A stretch of 64,000 bases of DNA from Gammaproteobacteria bacterium (GTDB taxonomy: Bacteria > Pseudomonadota > Gammaproteobacteria > HK1): assembly GCA_012103455.1 (NCBI GenBank), contig WLWT01000001.1:3603288-3667287 (forward strand), written 5' to 3'. Below the pieces are notes generated by a model. It had not been told where the DNA came from and ran no database searches. It worked only from the letters and a program-made list of their open reading frames with translations. The position numbers were made by a program, and so were the translations under genes. Shown one piece after another: positions 8,720 through 17,621 of the stretch. Every line of letters begins with the position of its first letter. The stretch's first letter is position 1.

Positions 8720-10014
8720 CCAACGCCTTCGTTGCACGCGGTGAATTGCTGCATTGCCCGGCCCATCCGGCGGCCGTTGGCGATGATCCACCCGTCGAAC
8801 ACGTGCCCGATGGTTATCTTCTAGTGCGCGACGGCATCATCGAAAGCTCGGGGGATTGGCGCGGGCGGGATGATGCAAACTTTAGTGACTTGCCGGTGCA
8901 CGATTATCGCGGACAACTGCTGGTGCCGGGTTTCATCGATTGCCATATTCACTACGCGCAAACCGACGTCATGGGTGCGCACGGCACCGAATTGCTGGAA
9001 TGGTTGCAGCGCTACACGTTTCCTGCAGAGAGCCGTTTTAGCGATCTGGAATCAGCCGCCGAATGCGCGTATTTTTTTATTGATGAACTGCTTCGTAATG
9101 GCACCACGACCGCTCTCGTATTCGCCACCACGCACGAACATTCCGCCGATGCCATCTTCGAAGCCGCGGCGAAGAAGAATCTACTGCTAGGTGCCGGCAA
9201 AGTATTAATGGATCGCAATTGTCCGCAGAACCTGCGCGATGATCCGGACACGGCTTACGAGGCGAGTCACCGGCTGATCGAACGATGGCACAACCGTGGC
9301 CGCTTGCAATACGCCATCACCCCCCGCTTCGCGCCCACCTCGAGTGAGCAGCAACTGGCGCGGGCCGGTGAATTAGCCGCCGCCTTCCCGGATTGTTACG
9401 TGCATACCCATTTGGCGGAGAATCACGATGAAATCGCTTGGGTCAAAACCCTGTTTCCAGGCGCGCGCAGTTATCTTGATGTCTACGAACGGTTTGGCTT
9501 ATTGCGCCAGCGCAGTGTCTTCGCCCACTGTATACATTTAGATCATGACGACCGTGAGCGCCTGCGTGCAACAAGGGCGAGCATAGCGTTTTGCCCAACA
9601 TCGAATCTATTTCTAGGCAGCGGGCTTTTCGATTGGCAGGCGGCGGGCGGTATTCGCACTGGACTGGCCACGGATGTGGGCGGGGGCACTAGTTTCAACA
9701 TGCTGCAAACGGCGGCCGAAGCGTACAAAGTCATCAAGATGACGGGGCAAACACTGAGTCCTGCGAGTACGCTTTATTTGCTGACCTTGGGTGGCGCGAA
9801 AGCCCTAGACCTAGACCGTAAGATCGGTAACTTCCTGCCGGGTAAAGAAGCGGACTTTTTGGTCATCAACCGTGAGGCGACGCCGCTGCTGTCCCGGCGC
9901 ATGCAAAAGACTGAGGACATTTTCGAACAATGGTTCGCGCTGATGATGCTGGCGGATGACCGGGTGATTCAGACAACCTTCGTGGATGGCCGGAAGGTTT
10001 ACGCACGCGATTGA
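8716..10014 (+). CDS. guaD: Guanine deaminase
   Basis: 432 residues starting at a GTG that overlaps the uraD stop. It is an amidohydrolase-superfamily protein with PGFIDCHIHYAQ (HxH zinc ligands), a second metal His in CYVHTHLAEN, HCIHLDHDD, and the catalytic Asp in GLATDVGGG. The family hydrolyses guanine to xanthine and ammonia, feeding XdhAB. Its position at the end of the purine operon fits. The length is normal and the protein is cytoplasmic. Confidence 0.95.
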   Translation: MTNAFVARGELLHCPAHPAAVGDDPPVEHVPDGYLLVRDGIIESSGDWRGRDDANFSDLPVHDYRGQLLVPGFIDCHIHYAQTDVMGAHGTELLEWLQRYTFPAESRFSDLESAAECAYFFIDELLRNGTTTALVFATTHEHSADAIFEAAAKKNLLLGAGKVLMDRNCPQNLRDDPDTAYEASHRLIERWHNRGRLQYAITPRFAPTSSEQQLARAGELAAAFPDCYVHTHLAENHDEIAWVKTLFPGARSYLDVYERFGLLRQRSVFAHCIHLDHDDRERLRATRASIAFCPTSNLFLGSGLFDWQAAGGIRTGLATDVGGGTSFNMLQTAAEAYKVIKMTGQTLSPASTLYLLTLGGAKALDLDRKIGNFLPGKEADFLVINREATPLLSRRMQKTEDIFEQWFALMMLADDRVIQTTFVDGRKVYARD

Positions 10015-10025
10015 ACCTCACTAAA

Positions 10026-10318
10026 GGGCGCCTGCCAAAAATAGTCATTTTTTCGTGAGTGCAAGGAAGCACCGCGCGCAGGACAGCAGTGTATAGGTGA
10101 TCACTGCTGTCCCACAAAATAGTTAAACACAGCGTATAACCTATTGATTTACATAAAAAATTGACTATGGCATTGTGTTTGAGACATGAAAACAGTTTTT
10201 CCAAAAATTTCAAAGGGTTAGTATGCTCTATGGGACAGCAGTGATAGGTGATACATGAGGATTCGAGCACGGAGCTGATGCCGCAATCGCGGAAAAAGTG
10301 CATTCTTAGCAGGTGCCC
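10026..10318 (+). mobile_element. MITE-like repeat, copy B, split by a second small element
   Basis: The left end GGGCGCCTGCCAAAAATAG and right end TTCTTAGCAGGTGCCC belong to the same family as copy A. The element is interrupted at 10102-10243 by a 142-bp element with IS4-type ends. The left half contains GGACAGCAGTG where other copies have AACCGCAGTG. It lies between guaD and glnS and may separate the two transcription units. Confidence 0.88.
10102..10243. mobile_element. 142-bp non-autonomous derivative of the resident IS4-type element
   Basis: The ends are perfect inverted repeats CACTGCTGTCCCA / TGGGACAGCAGTG, identical to the ends of the IS4-type element at 23403-24684. It is flanked by a perfect 9-bp direct repeat ATAGGTGAT. 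The interior is AT-rich and codes for nothing. It is therefore a MITE that the IS4-type transposase could mobilise, nested inside the other MITE family. Confidence 0.88.
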
Positions 10319-10421
10319 CCAAGTCCCTGGGACCGGTTGCCTATAGTAGAATGACGCTTCGACACATGCGCTAACCTCTCGCATATCCCGCCTAACCGTC
10401 CACCTAAGACTTCGCCAACCC

Positions 10422-12080
10422 ATGAGCAGCACGGAGAACAACAACCCATCGGATGTCGCCACGAGAAGCTTTATAGAGGCCGACGTCGCCGAGGATATAC
10501 GTGCGCAGCGATATTCACGGCCCATATGCACCCGCTTCCCGCCCGAGCCGAACGGCTATTGGCACCTAGGGCATGTGCTCGCCATCACCATCAACCACAG
10601 CACCGCCAAAGCGTTCCAGGGACAGTTCAAACTGCGCTTCGACGACACCAATCCCATCCGGGAAAAGCAAGAGTTTGTCGATGCGGCGCTGGAGGATCTT
10701 GCTTGGTTGGGTATACAGCCCGACGTCGCTCCGATCTATGCCTCGGATTTTTTCGAGGCGCTTTATCAGATCGCCGAACGCCTAGTGATGTCGGGCGATG
10801 CATATGTTTGTGATTTATCCCCTGATGAAGCCAAAGAACTGAGGGGCGATTACCACCGGCCCGGCCAACCGTCGCCTTACCGCGACCGGTCCTGCGAGGA
10901 AAACCTGTCCTTACTGCGGGCCATGCGCCGCGGCGAATTTAAGCCTGGAGAAAAAAGTCTGCGCGCCCGCATCGAGGTCAATTCACCGAATATGAATCTG
11001 CGCGATCCGGTGCTGCTGCGTATCTTGCACGAGGCGCACTACCGGCAAGGCAGCCGTTGGACCATCTATCCCTCCTACGACTTCGCCCAGAGCTTTAACG
11101 ATGCACTGGACGGCGTGACCCACTCGCTATGCTCTAGTGAGTTCATCTCTCATCGCCCGTTGTACGACTGGCTGCTTGAAAAAGCGTGTATCGAAGAGCC
11201 GCCGCGTCAAATCGAGTTCGGCAAAATACAGTTGGAAGGCACCGTTCTTGGCAAACGGCATATTCGCTCCCTCATCGAAAATAGTGTTCTAAGTGGCTGG
11301 GATGATCCGCGCTTATTGACCGTGCGTGGTATGCGCCGCCGCGGATTTCCGAGCACCGCCATCGTCACATTTTGCCGGCAAGTCGGTGTGTCGAAGCACA
11401 ATAGGTCGGTAAACGCCCGTCAACTGGAACAGACGGTGCGCGATGAGCTGAACCGTAACGCCCACCGGCGCATGGCTGTAATCAAACCGTTACGCCTGGT
11501 GCTCGAGAACTTACCTAAAGGCGAGGTGTTGACGGCAACGGTCCGGAACAACCCTATCGACCCCAGTGCCGGCGAAAGGCGCATTCAAATGGGCCGCGAG
11601 CTGTACATCGAGCGCGATGATTTCATGTGTGATCCGCCGCGCAAGTACAACCGGTTAGCCCCCGGCAAAGAAGTGCGTCTACGCGGTTCAGTAGTGATCA
11701 AATGCACCGGCTACGAAACCGATCCGTACACCCATGCAATCACCTGCGTACGCGCTACTTATGATGCGGATACACTCGGCAAGAATCCCGCTGATGGGCG
11801 CAAGGTACGCGGCGTTATCCATTGGGTATCGGCTGACCATGGCATCAACATAACCGTCAATTTTTACCAGCCTTTACTGTTGGAGTCGGGGGAACTCAAC
11901 CCGGAGTCGCACAGCGCAGCAAGCGCCCTGGCCGAACCCGGCGTGGAGACACTGCCCGCTGAGACATGTGTGCAGTTCGAACGCATCGGCTACTTCGCCA
12001 TCGAGGCGCGCGCCGATACGCCAACACCTGTTTTTAATCAGACAGTAACGCTGCGCGATTCGTGGAACCTCAAGAAATAG
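10422..12080 (+). CDS. glnS: Glutaminyl-tRNA synthetase, divergent
   Basis: 552 residues, the usual GlnRS length. The class I catalytic domain contains PPEPNGYWHLGH (HIGH-type motif, residues 41-51), LRFDDTNP, and GWDDPRLLTVRGMRRRGF. The C-terminal anticodon domains contain GKEVRLRGSVVIK and the conserved YDADTLGKNPADGRKV. The KMSKS-type loop, VMSKR in E. coli, reads VLGKR (K278), so Met and Ser are replaced while the Lys is kept. Identity to E. coli looks only moderate by eye. It could be the sole GlnRS or a diverged second copy, which the window cannot show. It follows MITE copy B and has no obvious operon partner. Confidence 0.88.
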   Translation: MSSTENNNPSDVATRSFIEADVAEDIRAQRYSRPICTRFPPEPNGYWHLGHVLAITINHSTAKAFQGQFKLRFDDTNPIREKQEFVDAALEDLAWLGIQPDVAPIYASDFFEALYQIAERLVMSGDAYVCDLSPDEAKELRGDYHRPGQPSPYRDRSCEENLSLLRAMRRGEFKPGEKSLRARIEVNSPNMNLRDPVLLRILHEAHYRQGSRWTIYPSYDFAQSFNDALDGVTHSLCSSEFISHRPLYDWLLEKACIEEPPRQIEFGKIQLEGTVLGKRHIRSLIENSVLSGWDDPRLLTVRGMRRRGFPSTAIVTFCRQVGVSKHNRSVNARQLEQTVRDELNRNAHRRMAVIKPLRLVLENLPKGEVLTATVRNNPIDPSAGERRIQMGRELYIERDDFMCDPPRKYNRLAPGKEVRLRGSVVIKCTGYETDPYTHAITCVRATYDADTLGKNPADGRKVRGVIHWVSADHGINITVNFYQPLLLESGELNPESHSAASALAEPGVETLPAETCVQFERIGYFAIEARADTPTPVFNQTVTLRDSWNLKK

Positions 12081-12095
12081 CAAGCCCTCTAGCGA

Positions 12096-13247
12096 TCACG
12101 CTTCGCTTAACGCGCGCCGGTAAAAACCCGGATCGGTGGCCCCCTCGGTGCCCAGCACCAACACGGTTGAGGTAGAGTCCAGCCCCAAGGACCGGGCGAG
12201 CGCCGAATCGGATGCACTCGCCATTAAGGCAATGAGACCGGCAGCCGAGCACTCGCCGCCTTCAATGGGCGGCCGCTCAGCACAGGTGGGTTTAGCCAAC
12301 CACCGCATCATGGGCATCACCCCCTCGTCGGGAATAGTGATCACAGCGGAGACACCTTTCTTCAGCAAAGGCCACACCACCTGCGACACCTCGCCGTTGG
12401 ACAGGCCGCCCATAAGCGTCTCTTCAACGATGTGCATCCCGACGCGGTCCTGACTTTTGATACTGCGATAAACGCAATCGGCCATCATCGACTCCACCAC
12501 CACGATCCGTGGCAGCCGCCCGCGCCAAACCGGCCAACAATAGGCCAACATGGCACCGGCCAACCCACCACAGCCAGCTGGAATATAAAAATGTGACGGG
12601 ATGAGCCCATCGAGTTGCGTCACGATTTCAGCCGCCATCACTGAATATCCCGCCATCACCTGCAACGGCACGCTTTCATAGCCCTCCCAACTCGTATCGG
12701 AGACGATGTGCCAATTGTGTTCAGCCGCCATCCGCTCACATACCACCAGCGAGTCATCGTAATTTCCCTCTGTGCGGTGAACCTGCGCCCCTAGGGCAGC
12801 CATGGCATCCGCGCGCGCCTGACTCACGTGAGCATGAATGAAGATGTGACACTCAAGTCCTAGGCGCTGAGCCCCCCACGCCACCGATCGGCCGTGGTTA
12901 CCATCAGTGGCGGTGGCCACGGCAAAACCGTCCAAATGGCCGTGATTATCCTTATAGGAGCGCGCCAACTCCGCGACAGCATAGGATCCGCCAAGCGCCT
13001 TGAAGGAGCCCAATGCGAAACGGGCCGATTCGTCCTTATAGAACACCCGGCCAACTTGGGCCGCCGCGGCGACATCGCTAAGCGTCACCAGCGGCGTGGG
13101 ACAATAGCCTTGCCACTGAGTGATCGTGGCACGGGCAGCCGCGCAGCGCGCCGCGGACAAGAACTGCGCGAATTCACCGTGAGCGCCGCTGTCACGAAAT
13201 TGATTCACCACGTATTGGCTGTGGGTATAAGAGAACTGCGCATCCAC
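12096..13247 (-). CDS. dpaL: Diaminopropionate ammonia-lyase (PLP)
   Basis: 383 residues of the fold-type II PLP family. The Schiff-base Lys is K83 in SFKALGG, followed by ATATDGNHGRSVAWGAQRLG. DTSWEGYESVPLQVMAGY is characteristic of diaminopropionate ammonia-lyase (YgeX/DpaL) rather than threonine dehydratase. The enzyme converts 2,3-diaminopropionate (and D-serine in some homologues) to pyruvate and ammonia. It converges on glnS with a 15-bp gap and stands alone on its strand. The enzyme class is confident; the symbol rests on the DTSW motif. Confidence 0.87.
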   Translation of the reverse strand: MDAQFSYTHSQYVVNQFRDSGAHGEFAQFLSAARCAAARATITQWQGYCPTPLVTLSDVAAAAQVGRVFYKDESARFALGSFKALGGSYAVAELARSYKDNHGHLDGFAVATATDGNHGRSVAWGAQRLGLECHIFIHAHVSQARADAMAALGAQVHRTEGNYDDSLVVCERMAAEHNWHIVSDTSWEGYESVPLQVMAGYSVMAAEIVTQLDGLIPSHFYIPAGCGGLAGAMLAYCWPVWRGRLPRIVVVESMMADCVYRSIKSQDRVGMHIVEETLMGGLSNGEVSQVVWPLLKKGVSAVITIPDEGVMPMMRWLAKPTCAERPPIEGGECSAAGLIALMASASDSALARSLGLDSTSTVLVLGTEGATDPGFYRRALSEA

Positions 13248-13623
13248 TTAGCTAGGCTCTATAGGAGTATTGGCGCGGAGTCACGATCGGGCGCCGGAAA
13301 AACGAAGCGAACGTAGCATACTGGATAGCTATTAGCGAGCGCCAATACCGTAGCGGCCCGGCTAAACCGACCTATCCTCAGCTAAATCCCGGAAAGCTCT
13401 CACAGAGGGTATATTCTATATTCGGGTAAATTAACGGTAGCGCCCAGCTTTCGGATCGGCTGCATAGGCCATCTGGGAACGGACGATATGCGGGCAGCTC
13501 TGGTGGTAATGCGCCAGGTATCGACAGAGCTGGGCATACAAGCTCCCCTCTCCTAATCAGCCGCATAAGCCCCAGCCCTATTAGCAAGCAGGCGCCGCAA
13601 CAAACATTGGAGGTGCAAGCATT
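13248..13623. other. Divergent intergenic region between dpaL and phnA
   Basis: About 375 bp with no recognisable gene. It holds an inverted pair ATTGGCGC (near 13270) and GCGCCAAT (near 13340), and a strong Shine-Dalgarno GGAGGTG about 10 bp before the phnA GTG. Promoters for both flanking genes presumably lie here, but no clear -35/-10 pair was identified. Confidence 0.5.
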
Positions 13624-14859
13624 GTGGCTGAACTCATCACCGTAAATGGCCGTAGTTATACGTGGCCGCGAGCTCCGGTTGTAGTCGTTTGCATAGACGG
13701 CTCGGAGCCTGCGTATATGGAACAAGCGGTAGCAGGCGGCCATATGCCGTACCTTGCCAAAGCCTTGGAAAGAGGCGCTGATTTACGGGCCGACTGCGTG
13801 GTTCCCACCTTCACCAATCCGAATAACCTGTCCATCGTCACCGGCGTGCCGCCCCGGGTGCATGGCATTTGTGGCAACTTTTTCCTGGATCCGAAGACCG
13901 GCGAAGAAGTGATGATGAACGATCCTAAATTCCTGCGCAGTAGCACGATTTTTAAAGCTTTTCACGACGCCGGCGCCCGCGTTGCCATCATCACCGCCAA
14001 GGATAAGTTGCGCAAACTGCTGGGCCACGGCCTCGATTACGCAAGTGGCCGGGCGGTGTGTTTTTCCTCGGAAAAAGCCAACCAAACAACGCTCGCGGAT
14101 AACGGTGTAGCCAATGCCCAGGCGATGGTGGGACTGGCTATCCCCGATGTCTATTCGGCGGCGCTGTCGGAGTTCATTTTCGTTGCCGGCGTCAAGTTGA
14201 TGCGATCGATGCGCCCGGATCTGATGTATCTATCGACCACGGATTATATCCAGCACAAACACGCACCCGGGACACCGGTCGCCAATGATTTTTACGCCAT
14301 GCTGGACCGCTATTGGGCCGAGCTTGACGGTCTAGGCGCCCTACTCGCCCTAACCGCCGATCACGGCATGAACGCCAAACACGACGCCGCCGGCAGGCCC
14401 GATGTCATCTACCTGCAAGATCTGTTCGATAACTTGCTAGGCACCGGCACCACCCGGGTGATTTTACCTATTACCGATCCTTACGTGGCGCATCACGGCG
14501 CGCTAGGCTCCTTCGCCACCGTTTATCTGCCGCAAGGCGCAGATCGCGGACCCTTGATTGAGCGTGTGTCACAACAGCCGGGGATTCAAAAGGTCTACGA
14601 CCGGCGCGATGGCTGCGCCGCCTTCGAGTTGCCAGAAGAGCGTTTGGGCGATTTGATCGTCATATCGGCACAGTCTACGGTACTAGGAACATCGGCCGGC
14701 CAGCATGATCTCAGCCAACTGACTGAGCCGCTACGCTCTCATGGCGGTGTCACCGAACAGCGGGTCCCTTTAATCGTAACGCGACCGGTGGACGTGCCCG
14801 CCGGTCACCGGCTGCGCAATTTCGACGTGTTCGATATCGCCCTCAACCATGTCCACTGA
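13624..14859 (+). CDS. phnA: Phosphonoacetate hydrolase
   Basis: 411 residues of the alkaline-phosphatase superfamily, with a GTG start after GGAGGTG. The metal Asp D25 (VVCIDGSEPAY) and nucleophile T64 (PTFTNPNNLSIVTG) have the same spacing as the characterised Sinorhizobium enzyme. Further metal ligands are in STTDYIQHKHAPG and LTADHGM, with a late His in RSHGGVTEQ. It cleaves phosphonoacetate to acetate and phosphate. Together with the downstream dehydrogenase it forms the lower part of the 2-aminoethylphosphonate PhnW-PhnY-PhnA pathway. No PhnW transaminase is visible in the window. Confidence 0.92.
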   Translation: MAELITVNGRSYTWPRAPVVVVCIDGSEPAYMEQAVAGGHMPYLAKALERGADLRADCVVPTFTNPNNLSIVTGVPPRVHGICGNFFLDPKTGEEVMMNDPKFLRSSTIFKAFHDAGARVAIITAKDKLRKLLGHGLDYASGRAVCFSSEKANQTTLADNGVANAQAMVGLAIPDVYSAALSEFIFVAGVKLMRSMRPDLMYLSTTDYIQHKHAPGTPVANDFYAMLDRYWAELDGLGALLALTADHGMNAKHDAAGRPDVIYLQDLFDNLLGTGTTRVILPITDPYVAHHGALGSFATVYLPQGADRGPLIERVSQQPGIQKVYDRRDGCAAFELPEERLGDLIVISAQSTVLGTSAGQHDLSQLTEPLRSHGGVTEQRVPLIVTRPVDVPAGHRLRNFDVFDIALNHVH

Positions 14860-14933
14860 GGTTAGCGCGAACAGGTCCTCCAATTAAATAAGCCCCCGAC
14901 TAAATAAGCCCCGAACCAGTGCCGGAGATTATC

Positions 14934-16385
14934 ATGCTCGCCGCAAAAAGAACTGATACCGTGATTCACGAACATCTGCGTCTTGCCGGCGATGACGGCA
15001 TCCGTGATGAAAGATTGCAGGTGTTCAATCCTTACACCGGCGCTGTAGTGGGCACGGTGCCCAGGGCCACCGTGGCCGATGTGCGCCAAGCATTCGCCAC
15101 TGCCGCCAATTACCGGCCTACCCTCAGCCGTCACCAACGGGCGGAGATTTTGCAGAAAACCGGCGAGATATTACTTCAGCGCTGCGAAGAGGTCTCCGAT
15201 CTGATCACCGCCGAGTGCGGCTTGTCAAAACAAGACTCGCTGTATGAAGCTAGCCGTTCCAACAGTGTTTTCAACTTAGCCGCGGCCCTCACGCTGATGG
15301 ACGACAGCACGGTTTTCTCCTGTGACGTGACACCCAGCGGCCCTAAGCGGAAAATTTTCACCACGCGCAAACCCCTGCGGGCGATCAGCGCCATTACCCC
15401 GTTTAATCATCCGCTCAATCAAGTGGCGCACAAAATCGCCCCAGCCGTGGCGACCAACAACTGCATGGTCCTAAAACCAACGGAGAAAACACCGCTGACC
15501 GCCCTGTTGCTGGCGGACGTTTTGTATGAAGCGGGCCTGCCGCGGGAGATGTTCCAGGTGATTACCGGCGCTCCATCCGACCTCGCCGATGAGTTTATAA
15601 GCAATGAACACATAGAGCTGATTACCTTCACCGGCAGCGTGCCGACCGGTAAATACATCGCGCACAAAGCCGGCTATAAACGCACGGTGTTGGAACTCGG
15701 CGGCAATGATCCGTTGATCGTGATGGAAGATGCCGATTTGGAACGGGCCGCCACCCTGGCCGTCACCGGGGCCACCAAGAATTCTGGCCAACGCTGCACG
15801 GCAGTGAAACGAGTCTTGGTGGTCGGGGCAATCGCCGATGAGTTCGTCGAACTGGTGCACAGCAAGATAGCAGCGGTCAAATACGGCGATCCTATGGATC
15901 GGCAAACCGATGTAGGCACCGTAATCGATGAGCAAGCCGCTCGATTGTTCGAGTGGCGGGTCAACGAGGCAGTGGCGGCCGGCGCGGAGCTGCGCTACGG
16001 CAATCAACGTAACGGTGCGCTTTACTCGCCAACCTTGGTCGATCACGTGCCTCACGGCTGCGAGTTGGTACGCGAGGAAACCTTCGGGCCGGTGCTACCT
16101 ATTCTCCGCTGCCCCAACGACATCGCCCGCGTCATTCGGATTTCCAATTCGACCGCTTACGGCTTGTCCTCCGGCGTTTGCACTAATCGCATGGACTACA
16201 TCACCCGCTTCATCAATGAGCTAGAAGTCGGTACGGTGAATGTGTGGGAAGTACCGGGTTTTAGGATCGAGATGTCGCCGTTTGGCGGCATCAAGGACTC
16301 GGGCCTAGGCTACAAAGAAGGCGTCATCGAGGCGATGAAAAGCTTCACCAACGTCAAAACCTTTTCCATACCCTGGTTGGACTAA
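14934..16385 (+). CDS. phnY: Phosphonoacetaldehyde dehydrogenase
   Basis: About 483 residues of the aldehyde dehydrogenase superfamily. ITPFNHPLNQVAHKIAP, VLELGGNDPLIV (general-base Glu) and NSGQRCTAVKR (nucleophilic Cys) are visible. Adjacency to phnA, and the PFNHPLN and NSGQRCTAVK variants of the ALDH motifs, point to PhnY, which oxidises phosphonoacetaldehyde to phosphonoacetate. I chose the ATG at 14934 because CCGGAG lies just upstream. A GTG at 14919 would add five residues but has no ribosome site. Confidence 0.9.
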   Translation: MLAAKRTDTVIHEHLRLAGDDGIRDERLQVFNPYTGAVVGTVPRATVADVRQAFATAANYRPTLSRHQRAEILQKTGEILLQRCEEVSDLITAECGLSKQDSLYEASRSNSVFNLAAALTLMDDSTVFSCDVTPSGPKRKIFTTRKPLRAISAITPFNHPLNQVAHKIAPAVATNNCMVLKPTEKTPLTALLLADVLYEAGLPREMFQVITGAPSDLADEFISNEHIELITFTGSVPTGKYIAHKAGYKRTVLELGGNDPLIVMEDADLERAATLAVTGATKNSGQRCTAVKRVLVVGAIADEFVELVHSKIAAVKYGDPMDRQTDVGTVIDEQAARLFEWRVNEAVAAGAELRYGNQRNGALYSPTLVDHVPHGCELVREETFGPVLPILRCPNDIARVIRISNSTAYGLSSGVCTNRMDYITRFINELEVGTVNVWEVPGFRIEMSPFGGIKDSGLGYKEGVIEAMKSFTNVKTFSIPWLD

Positions 16386-16404
16386 GTGCGCAAAGCTTGA
16401 GGGT

Positions 16405-16465
16405 GGACCAACGCAACTTCTTTATTTTCAGACAGTATCGTGAGGTAAGCCGGTTACGTTGGTCC
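16405..16465. other. Inverted repeat between phnY and the VOC gene
   Basis: GGACCAACG (16405-16413) and its exact complement CGTTGGTCC (16457-16465) flank a 43-nt loop. The two neighbouring genes converge here. It may be part of a bidirectional termination region, but it lacks a U-tract, so this is weak. Confidence 0.35.
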
Positions 16466-16471
16466 GTTCTT

Positions 16472-16876
16472 TTACTGCGCTACATTGATCATCCACGACA
16501 CGCCGAAGCGGTCGCGCAACATGCCGAAGCCCTCGGCCCAAAATGTCTTACCGAACGGCATTTCAACTGCCCCACCCTCGGCCAATGCGTCGAAGCGGGC
16601 CTGCCCGGTTGCGACATCCGCTACCTGTAACGACAACGATACACCTTCAAATGCGAGTTCACCGGTGCACCGGGCGTCCGAGAGCATCACCGTAGTGCCG
16701 TCAACATCCAGTGCCGCGTGCATGATCTTGTGCTCCGAGCCCGGCGCCACCGGAACACCTTGCGGCGCATCCTTGAAACGCATGATCATCACCACGCTCG
16801 CCCCTAGCACCTGGGTATAAAACTCAATAGCTTCTTCACTGTGGCCATTGAAATTCAGATAAGGTTCTACTGCCAT
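16472..16876 (-). CDS. PhnB/YjdN-type VOC (glyoxalase-fold) protein
   Basis: 134 residues. The N-terminus MAVEPYLNFNGHSEEAIEFY and the C-terminal segments FWAEGFGMLRDRFGVSWMIN are typical of the PhnB-like 3-demethylubiquinone-9 methyltransferase domain group. The fold is a paired beta-alpha-beta-beta-beta VOC. The biochemical role of this group is not established. PhnB names come from phosphonate loci, and here too it lies beside phnAY but on the opposite strand. Confidence 0.85.
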   Translation of the reverse strand: MAVEPYLNFNGHSEEAIEFYTQVLGASVVMIMRFKDAPQGVPVAPGSEHKIMHAALDVDGTTVMLSDARCTGELAFEGVSLSLQVADVATGQARFDALAEGGAVEMPFGKTFWAEGFGMLRDRFGVSWMINVAQ

Positions 16877-16943
16877 ATTGCTTAGCTCCTCGTTTACACA
16901 CCCGCGGCATCATAACCGCCAAAATGGGCATTGAGAGCCGTAT

Positions 16944-17003
16944 GGGCATCTCTAAACATGCACTTTTTCCGCGATTGCGGCGTCAGCTCCGTGCTCGAAT
17001 ACT
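16944..17003 (-). mobile_element. MITE-like repeat, copy C, truncated
   Basis: About 60 bp matching one end of the MITE (GGGCATCTCTAAACATGCAC, then the CCGCGATTGCGG hairpin and the GTGCTCGAATAC segment). The other half is missing, so it is a deletion remnant. Confidence 0.8.
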
Positions 17004-17441
17004 CGCGGCGCCGCCTCTACCCACGTCAATCCCATCGACAACGGCTCGGTCATGAAAACCCTAGGCGCCTCCATGCATCAGCCGCACTCATACAACCGTG
17101 CACTGCGGCTCACGCCGCCCCTCGGCTTGCCAGTGACCCAGAGCCCCGTGACGGCGGCACTGGTGATACGCGCTAACAGGCTGTGCGAGGTGAAGACACG
17201 CTCATCCTCTACCCTATCCGGGCAATAGACACTAGAATCCCAACTACTCATCTTTGTACTCTTGCACCATCGCGCGGATCGAATTATTGAGATCATACGA
17301 ACGCTGGTGAGCCCGTATGCACATGTTCAGGCATGATGGGTACACGGCAACGACTGACACACAACAGGGCGGATCGGCGGCGCTTTATTTAGCAGATAAC
17401 ACCGCATAGTCCGCCCGATAACCGCTGAGCTTTATTACGTA
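17004..17441. other. Region without a supported gene
   Basis: About 440 bp. A forward frame stays open for roughly 60 codons after the MITE stub (about 17010-17228), and a short reverse frame near 17243-17325 ends in RAMVQEYKDE. Both look like gene ends left by deletions, and neither is recognised. Confidence 0.4.
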
Positions 17442-17621
17442 ATGCACGAATCAACATACGGTTTCCAGCGCTTGAAGACGCGCTCGAGTCTGGTGCGCAC
17501 TAGAGGTGAGGGCACCAAGGATATTGGCGAAGAACGCATCGCCACCTTTGGCCGGCGCCTGCTGGCAATGAAACGCGATCCCAGCGCATCTGGAAAACGA
17601 ATATTGCACCTTAAAAATCCG

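Noticed and set aside
9866..10531. A 221-codon minus-strand ORF across guaD-glnS
   Set aside because: It runs through two nested MITEs and antisense to both genes, with no protein-like features.
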